From a virus, in the IMG/VR virus record IMGVR_UViG_3300049489_000321, positions 62,001-126,000 of that record: 64,000 bases of DNA. One strand, 5' to 3'. The notes beneath the pieces were generated by a model that did no database searches, was not told where the DNA came from, and saw nothing but the letters and a program-made list of their open reading frames with translations. Positions 59,249 to 64,000 of the stretch are shown here, in pieces (positions within the stretch are counted from its first letter, which is position 1; each line of letters starts with the position of its first letter). The translations under genes and the position numbers were made by a program.

Positions 59249-61088
59249 AAACACCGATAAAACTTCCGATAAAAAGGATAAGAAAAAACCCGTGCCTGGC
59301 AAGCCTAGACAAGCTCCTGCTATTGTCGAAGGCATAAAGCCTTTGGACACGGCTTCCTTACTCAGAGCCGCTGGAGACGAAGAACTACGCATCCTTCAGT
59401 CCAAGAGCTTAGCTGTATGGGCGCAAACCGCTGGACTTAAGGTAGACGGACACTTATTTTCGTTTGACGAACACCGTTACTTACTTCCTATTTACTTGGA
59501 TCGTTCACCTGAGATGGTGTGGCAGAAGGCCGCTCAGCTAGGTGCTACGGTTTATCTACTTTTAAAACTACTTCATTACTGTCGTTACAAGACCGTCAAG
59601 ACCGCTCTGTATTTTCCTACCTCAGACGGCGTAGAAACGCTTTCTAAGGACCGTTTAGGACCATTACTGCGGTCTAACGAGGAGTTGTTTAGAAACGTCT
59701 CTGACGGTAAAGACGGAGGCGTAGATACACTAGGTCTTAAGCACATACGTAATATTAACGACGAAATAAGTTCACTATACATGTTGTTCATGGGTGGTAG
59801 GGCGTCTAAGGACTCTGTTCCTCTAGACGTTCTTGCGTTTGACGAGGTGCGTCTAGTCGAAGAACGCGACATCGACCAGTGTATGGAGAGAATCAGCCAC
59901 AGCACAGTAAAAAATAGAACGTTTATGAGCACTTCTGGTCTTCCATCCAGAGATATTAACAAGCGGTTTATCCACGGTACTCAACTTACCTGGCACAGTA
60001 AGTGTAATTGCACTGATGGTGTCGTTTTAGCAGATAATTGGCCGGATTGCATAGTTGAGCGAAAAGGTGAGGTATTTTACCGTTGTCCAAAATGTAAATA
60101 CATCATTACAGATCCACAAAACGGTTGTTATGTAGCACACAACCCAAGGGGTGACTATCCAAGCTACTCCGTTTCTCAGCTAGAGTCTAAGTTTATCAGC
60201 GCTAAGGACATTTGGACGTTCTACAAGAGAACAACAAATATGCAGGAGTTTTACAATGCTAAGCTTGGTAGACCTTATATTGACGAGAAGGCGCGTCCCA
60301 TTACTGAAGACGTGTTCAATTCTTGCATAAATCCTGATATTAACTGGGCTGTTCATGACCGAGGAAACAAGGCTGTTAGGGCCATGGGCGTAGACCAGCA
60401 CAGCGGTAACTGCTATGCAACCATCTTAGAAAAAGGCAAAGACGGTAAAAAGAAGATTGTCCATTTCGAGATAATTGAGAGTGATAACCCTCGTTATTGG
60501 AAGACAAATAAGGTAACTGGTGCGGTTGGTCCTACCTCTCCGTTTGGAAGGTTGTACGAGATGATGCACGAATTTAACGTAGGTATTTGCGTAGTAGACG
60601 CTATGCCTAACGCTAATGAGGCACAAGAATTTGCACGTAGCTTTCCTGGCAAGGTCTTCATTGCCTGGTACCGAGACACCGGAGCCGACCTAGTATTGTG
60701 GCAGGATAAGACAGTTACCAAGGAAGCAATTCGTAAGGGTTCCAGGGAGTTACGCCTAAAATGGCAAGTAACAATCAACAGATTCATGGCCTTGGATTAT
60801 GCTTTACGTATGTTTGCTGAGGGTGTGTTGCAACTTCCGCCGCCTGGTAAACTACTTCAGGTAGTTAGAAGTGAAGAATCTGGTATGTTTGAGACCGAAG
60901 CTATTATAGAGCGCTTCAAAAAACACGTATGTAGCGTAGTTAAACAGGAAAAAGTGCTTAATGACGAAACCGGCAAATTTAAGATGGAATTTGTCTATTT
61001 ATCCGGCGACCCACATTCCCTTCATTCGTACAGCTACGCTAATATTGCGTTAGAAAGAGTTAAGAATAATTCCATGTGGGTGTTATAA
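59241..61088 (+). CDS. Terminase large subunit (GpA-type)
   Basis: I choose ATG 59241 (615 residues) over GTG 59238. The ATPase domain has a degenerate Walker A, KAAQLGATVYLLLKL (about 96-110), and Walker B VLAFDEVRLVEE. A zinc-like insertion lies between domains (CNCTDG and CPKCK, about 254-285). The RNase-H-fold nuclease carries the three acidic sites: GVDQHSGN (about 384), CVVDAMPN (about 453) and SGDPHSLHS (about 588). It drives DNA into the head and cuts the concatemer. The small subunit follows rather than precedes it. Confidence 0.86.
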   Translation: MSKNTDKTSDKKDKKKPVPGKPRQAPAIVEGIKPLDTASLLRAAGDEELRILQSKSLAVWAQTAGLKVDGHLFSFDEHRYLLPIYLDRSPEMVWQKAAQLGATVYLLLKLLHYCRYKTVKTALYFPTSDGVETLSKDRLGPLLRSNEELFRNVSDGKDGGVDTLGLKHIRNINDEISSLYMLFMGGRASKDSVPLDVLAFDEVRLVEERDIDQCMERISHSTVKNRTFMSTSGLPSRDINKRFIHGTQLTWHSKCNCTDGVVLADNWPDCIVERKGEVFYRCPKCKYIITDPQNGCYVAHNPRGDYPSYSVSQLESKFISAKDIWTFYKRTTNMQEFYNAKLGRPYIDEKARPITEDVFNSCINPDINWAVHDRGNKAVRAMGVDQHSGNCYATILEKGKDGKKKIVHFEIIESDNPRYWKTNKVTGAVGPTSPFGRLYEMMHEFNVGICVVDAMPNANEAQEFARSFPGKVFIAWYRDTGADLVLWQDKTVTKEAIRKGSRELRLKWQVTINRFMALDYALRMFAEGVLQLPPPGKLLQVVRSEESGMFETEAIIERFKKHVCSVVKQEKVLNDETGKFKMEFVYLSGDPHSLHSYSYANIALERVKNNSMWVL

Positions 61089-61089
61089 T
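61081..61089 (+). promoter_or_regulatory. Extended -10 element before the small terminase gene
   Basis: TGTTATAAT overlaps the terminase large stop codon. A start seven bases after it would fall at the next ATG (61097). No clear -35 is seen. Confidence 0.4.
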
Positions 61090-61096
61090 AGGACAA

Positions 61097-61762
61097 ATGT
61101 CTGACGACGACGTAATTACTGCTTTGGAAAAGAAGCTAGAAGAAGGTCTAGAAATAGACGAGCAAACTATTATTGATCCTGATGATCGGCGTATGGTGGC
61201 GTATAAGCTACGTCTTAGAGGCCATAATTTTAAAGACATAGGTATAATGCTTAATGTGACTCCTGCGACTGCAAGCAAGTACGTGGATTCTGCCGCTAAG
61301 GCCACTAAACTAAGCATAGATAACTACGATCCAAAGCAGCACGTAGCGGAAATGGCACAATCATTAGAAGACATTATCCATACTGGGTGGGACATAGTGA
61401 ACAACACTGCCGATCCAGAGGTTAAATTAAAAGCACTACAAGAAGTTAGAAAAGCTATAAACGACAAGCAAAAAGCAGTAATGAACGCTGGTTTGATTAG
61501 TGGAGCGGCTCCCACCACTAATAATACGTTGAATTTCAATCTAATGGGAGATTGGACTGAGGACAACATAGACAACGCAATCGCGGCTGTTTTAGGACTA
61601 AGACTAACGACTCCTTTAAAACCGCCTCAGCCTGATTTAGAAGAGGTTGTTGAAGAATCTGCTGTAACTAAAGTTATTGATATTGCTGATGTTGTCGAAG
61701 TGATACCTGTTAAAGTGTCTACTGATGTTGAAGACGAAGATGAAGACGAATATGAGGATTAG
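61097..61762 (+). CDS. Terminase small subunit-like protein
   Basis: ATG 61097 is chosen over an earlier in-frame start inside the large subunit gene; 221 residues. Residues about 25-65 contain a helix-turn-helix (RLRGHNFKDIGIMLNVTPAT, then SKYVDSAAKA), the usual DNA-recognition element of small terminases. A helical oligomer part follows (DPEVKLKALQEVRKAINDKQ), then an asparagine-rich link and an acidic tail (VEDEDEDEYED). It recognises the packaging site and recruits the large subunit. Confidence 0.75.
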   Translation: MSDDDVITALEKKLEEGLEIDEQTIIDPDDRRMVAYKLRLRGHNFKDIGIMLNVTPATASKYVDSAAKATKLSIDNYDPKQHVAEMAQSLEDIIHTGWDIVNNTADPEVKLKALQEVRKAINDKQKAVMNAGLISGAAPTTNNTLNFNLMGDWTEDNIDNAIAAVLGLRLTTPLKPPQPDLEEVVEESAVTKVIDIADVVEVIPVKVSTDVEDEDEDEYED

Positions 61763-61765
61763 CTT

Positions 61766-61942
61766 ATGGATGATAAAAACGACGGCCGTATATGGTTAAA
61801 TTGTAGATCTTGTAAAAAAGAATTTTATCTAGCTGAAAAAGAGATTAATTTCTTAAAAGAACGTAATTGGGCTTTACCAGCGCGTTGCTTTGGGTGTAGA
61901 CAGTTTGAGAAGGCCCTAAAAGAACGCGACAAGCAAGGCTAG
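61766..61942 (+). CDS. Small zinc-ribbon protein
   Basis: A 58-residue protein three bases after the small terminase stop. CRSCKKEFYLAEKEINFL and ARCFGCRQFEKAL give a CxxC-x24-CxxC zinc ribbon like the widespread probable zinc-ribbon family with the C-x2-C-x-x-F-x-x-x-x-x-E-x-x-F pattern. Possibly a transcription or nucleic-acid-binding factor. Confidence 0.72.
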   Translation: MDDKNDGRIWLNCRSCKKEFYLAEKEINFLKERNWALPARCFGCRQFEKALKERDKQG

Positions 61943-61956
61943 TATAGATTTGTCAT

Positions 61957-62595
61957 ATGATAAGTGCTAACACAGATTTAATAGTCATTTTAGTTATTGG
62001 TCGTATAGGTGCAGGGAAATCGACTTTTTGTCGATTAGCTCAAGAAGAATTTGGTGCGCACGTTATCTCTATGGCGGATCCGCTAAAAGAGTTAACTAAG
62101 AATGTATTTGATTTTACTCATGATCAAGTTTATGGTGATTTTACTTCTAAAGAAACGATAGATCCTAGATACGGCGTCTCTCCTAGACATATGCTTCAAA
62201 AACTTGGAGAGCAAGCCAGAGCTTGTATATCAGAAGATGTATGGGTTAATGCTGTTTGGAAACGTATTATAGATATAGATAGACACGGTTATAAAGAAGG
62301 AAAGAGATCATTGGTTGTGGTAGATAGTGTTCGGCACTACAACGAAGTAGAATCCTTTGAAAGACTTCAAAATAGAGGTGCATTAGATCTACAGGTCGTA
62401 AAACTGGTGCCTCTCAATCATGGGCGAGAGTACGGTACCATAGACGCTCACACATCGGAAGCGGCTGTGGACGAAATTCCTAACCATAGCATAAATGCTG
62501 TTTTTGCAAATGACCATGCCATAGGCATAGATGTGTTCCACCATAGCATAAGATCTTGGCTTTTAAGAACCTTGGCGGTGTGGAACCATGCGTAA
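61957..62595 (+). CDS. Deoxynucleoside monophosphate kinase
   Basis: A 212-residue P-loop kinase: Walker A GRIGAGKST (15-23), then ADPLKELTKNVFDFTHDQVY, PRHMLQKLGEQARACI and a VVVDSVRHYNEVESF segment. These match phage dNMP kinases (T4 gp1 class), which turn dNMPs into dNDPs. It complements ThyX and ribonucleotide reductase in the same window. It overlaps the Nudix gene by eight bases. Confidence 0.82.
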   Translation: MISANTDLIVILVIGRIGAGKSTFCRLAQEEFGAHVISMADPLKELTKNVFDFTHDQVYGDFTSKETIDPRYGVSPRHMLQKLGEQARACISEDVWVNAVWKRIIDIDRHGYKEGKRSLVVVDSVRHYNEVESFERLQNRGALDLQVVKLVPLNHGREYGTIDAHTSEAAVDEIPNHSINAVFANDHAIGIDVFHHSIRSWLLRTLAVWNHA

Positions 62596-63010
62596 GATGG
62601 TGTTGGGATTTATGCTTGACCATAAGCATGAATTCGTCGCTATGATTAGAAAGCCAAATTCTACAAAATGGAATGGAATTGGTGGAAAAGTGGAAGATAA
62701 CGAATCTTTCCACAACGCCATGGTTAGGGAGTGTAAAGAAGAGACTGGTTTGGATATTCCTTTCTGGATGTACGCTGGTAAGATGTATAAACTCGGTACA
62801 ATGCTTGATATTCACGTTTTTGTAACCGCTACTGACGACGTGTTCAAGGTATTAAGCCAAGAAGAAGGCGTAGTACACTACCAAAGCGTAACCAGTGTTA
62901 TAGACAACACGTTAGAAACAACAGATCATACTCCTGATTTACTTAAAAGAAGTTTAGCTTGTTTTTATTTTGCGCGCCGAATCCCGTTTGACATATTTGT
63001 GGACTGGTAG
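62588..63010 (+). CDS. Nudix hydrolase
   Basis: A 140-residue protein with a complete Nudix box G33-x5-E39-x7-R47-E48-x2-E51-E52-x-G54, the catalytic metal-binding loop. Substrate cannot be read from sequence; oxidised dNTPs, NAD-type compounds or RNA caps are the usual options. Coupled to the dNMP kinase by overlap, so a nucleotide-pool role is likely. Confidence 0.88.
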   Translation: MRKMVLGFMLDHKHEFVAMIRKPNSTKWNGIGGKVEDNESFHNAMVRECKEETGLDIPFWMYAGKMYKLGTMLDIHVFVTATDDVFKVLSQEEGVVHYQSVTSVIDNTLETTDHTPDLLKRSLACFYFARRIPFDIFVDW

Positions 63011-63014
63011 TAGT

Positions 63015-63311
63015 GTGAGCGAGTACCCAGACAGATTTTGTGGTCACTGTGGACGCAAGATGCTGTTGCTGTATCAGTTTTATTATTGTCCAAAGTGTGA
63101 TCCACCAAGATCAGGTAAAAGTGACTGGGACGACGACGAAGTTACTCCGGTAATATCATTTGATTTGAAATGGGAAGAAGACGAAGACGAATATGATTGG
63201 CTACCTCTTAAATCGCCAAAACCCACTCTTCCCTTAGTTGCGTGTACGACGTGCGGAACTGTAGGATACGCAGGCAGTATGTGTGTGAATTGCGGATTAT
63301 TTAGACCATGA
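63015..63311 (+). CDS. Double zinc-ribbon protein
   Basis: I start at GTG 63015 (98 residues), just after the Nudix stop, rather than TTG 62970 inside it. Two zinc ribbons are visible: CGHCGRKM with CPKCDPP (about 9-36) and CTTCGTVG with CVNCGLF (about 78-98). An acidic linker joins them. The stop overlaps the next ATG (ATGA). Probably nucleic-acid or protein binding. Confidence 0.7.
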   Translation: MSEYPDRFCGHCGRKMLLLYQFYYCPKCDPPRSGKSDWDDDEVTPVISFDLKWEEDEDEYDWLPLKSPKPTLPLVACTTCGTVGYAGSMCVNCGLFRP

Positions 63312-63508
63312 AAAATTTTCCAATAAGTGATAGGCTTCAAGAAGCTATAAGAAATCTTGCCATTATTGCTATGGAAGAAAACTATAGAATCCTAAAAGGA
63401 ATTCAATTAGTAAAAGGATACCATGGACTTAGGGATCAAGACAGTTTGTATGATGAAATCGAGCTATATGTAGATACTGGGATTGTTAAAATAATGCTTG
63501 AATATTAA
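63308..63508 (+). CDS. Small unrecognised protein
   Basis: A 66-residue protein coupled to the previous gene by ATGA. It has a helical first half (SDRLQEAIRNLAIIAMEENY) and an acidic end. Function unknown. Confidence 0.62.
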   Translation: MKNFPISDRLQEAIRNLAIIAMEENYRILKGIQLVKGYHGLRDQDSLYDEIELYVDTGIVKIMLEY

Positions 63509-63538
63509 TCCAATAATTTTGTAGATGATTCTTGATAT

Positions 63539-64000
63539 ATGAAACCTGCCGCTGCAAAGAAGCATTCTCTCGATCTTCACGATTCTGTTGATCTTGTTGA
63601 CACTATTGTCAGCAACACCGACCGTCTGACTGCAATTCAGGCCGATATTGCAGAAGCTAGGGCTGTCCTGGACGAACAGGTGTCGTCTATGCGTAGGCTT
63701 GCTTCCTATAGCGGCGTACTGATTGGTACGGTCAACGTCCGTGGAAGTAATCGATCTGTAAGCTATACTTTTTCTAATCACCTGACCCGCACCTCTGTTA
63801 CGGCAGAGGACAAGATCCGCGCGGATCTTGGCGAGCACTATGAAACCCTTTTCACCCGTGAGAAGACGGTTAAGGTTCGTGAAGGTGCGATGGACACTCT
63901 TAGAGAGCTACTTGGTGACAGGTTTAACGACCTTTGCGAAGTGACGGAGACCATCGTTCCTAAGCCGGAATTCCGTCAAAACGTTCACGAAATTCGTCAA
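63539..64000 (+). CDS. Unrecognised highly expressed protein (3' partial)
   Basis: An open frame runs from ATG 63539 to the window end without a stop, 154 residues so far. The first 70 residues look helical (SLDLHDSVDLVDTIVSNTDR, then LTAIQADIAEARAVLDEQ). Base and codon use is more GC-rich and biased than in the small genes before it (for example CGT, GGT, CTT and CTG), as in abundant phage proteins. No domain is recognised; the rest lies outside the window. Confidence 0.75.
   Translation, partial: MKPAAAKKHSLDLHDSVDLVDTIVSNTDRLTAIQADIAEARAVLDEQVSSMRRLASYSGVLIGTVNVRGSNRSVSYTFSNHLTRTSVTAEDKIRADLGEHYETLFTREKTVKVREGAMDTLRELLGDRFNDLCEVTETIVPKPEFRQNVHEIRQ

Noticed and set aside
62989-63015. TTGACA in the end of the Nudix gene
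   Set aside because: A 17-base spacer leads to TAGTGT, a poor -10, and the sequence is coding.
1-64000. tRNA genes and CRISPR arrays
   Set aside because: Reading for T-loop consensus (TTCGA/TTCAA flanked by paired arms) and for spaced direct repeats found none that fold or repeat convincingly; a tRNA-finding program would be decisive.

Overview
The window is a continuous stretch of a tailed, contractile-tail (myovirus-type) double-stranded DNA bacteriophage genome. Every gene I can support lies on the + strand. Genes are tightly packed, often with TAATG or ATGA stop/start overlaps. I see no tRNA gene, integrase, rRNA or CRISPR array. A signal-peptide lipoprotein and an overlapping spanin-like pair suggest a Gram-negative (diderm) host, but I cannot name the host. 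Both ends of the window cut through genes. No gap between genes exceeds about 300 bases; the largest (17800-18080) holds two terminators, a promoter and a candidate small RNA.

Layout. 1-2.7 kb: head genes (a K-S-dipeptide-rich protein upstream of the major capsid protein), ending in a strong terminator. 2.8-8.9 kb: a new transcription unit with head-tail joining and neck genes. 9-11.4 kb: tail sheath. 11.4-17.8 kb: an accessory island of fibre or appendage genes, including a tandem pair of about 430-residue beta-solenoid proteins and three copies of a 49-residue helical-hairpin protein. 17.8-18.03 kb: regulatory island of terminator, perfect-spacing promoter, about 95-nt structured leader or small RNA, and second terminator. 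18.08-33.8 kb: tail tube, tail assembly chaperones with a probable +1 frameshift, tape measure, baseplate hub, spike, LysM/gp25-type protein, J-like wedge protein, a large wedge/connector protein and a beta-helix tail spike. 33.8-38.3 kb: holin-like, spherulin-4-type glycosidase, Ig-like and spanin-like genes.

38.3-64 kb: DNA metabolism and packaging. It contains a UvsW-like helicase, a J-domain protein as its own transcription unit, class II (B12) ribonucleotide reductase, an HNH homing-type endonuclease, a DnaB-like helicase, an adenine-type DNA methyltransferase, DNA polymerase I, ThyX, a possible UvsY-like mediator, ssDNA-binding protein, RecA/UvsX, a cysteine-rich lipoprotein, a MazG-like pyrophosphohydrolase, an SbcD/SbcC (gp47/gp46) pair, RNase H, a Holliday-junction-resolvase-like nuclease, large and small terminase subunits, dNMP kinase, a Nudix hydrolase and several zinc-ribbon mini-proteins. 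Together these make and protect dNTP pools, replicate and recombine the genome, and package it into the head encoded at the left.

The observations most worth follow-up are: the promoter-RNA-terminator island at 17.9 kb; the repeated 49-residue proteins; the +1 frameshift site TCC TTT CGA; a second, out-of-use copy of the ribonucleotide reductase redox tail just after its stop codon, beside an HNH gene whose own start resembles the next gene's start; and a lipoprotein carrying a bacterial surface-type ICHxPPGN domain bracketed by strong hairpins.
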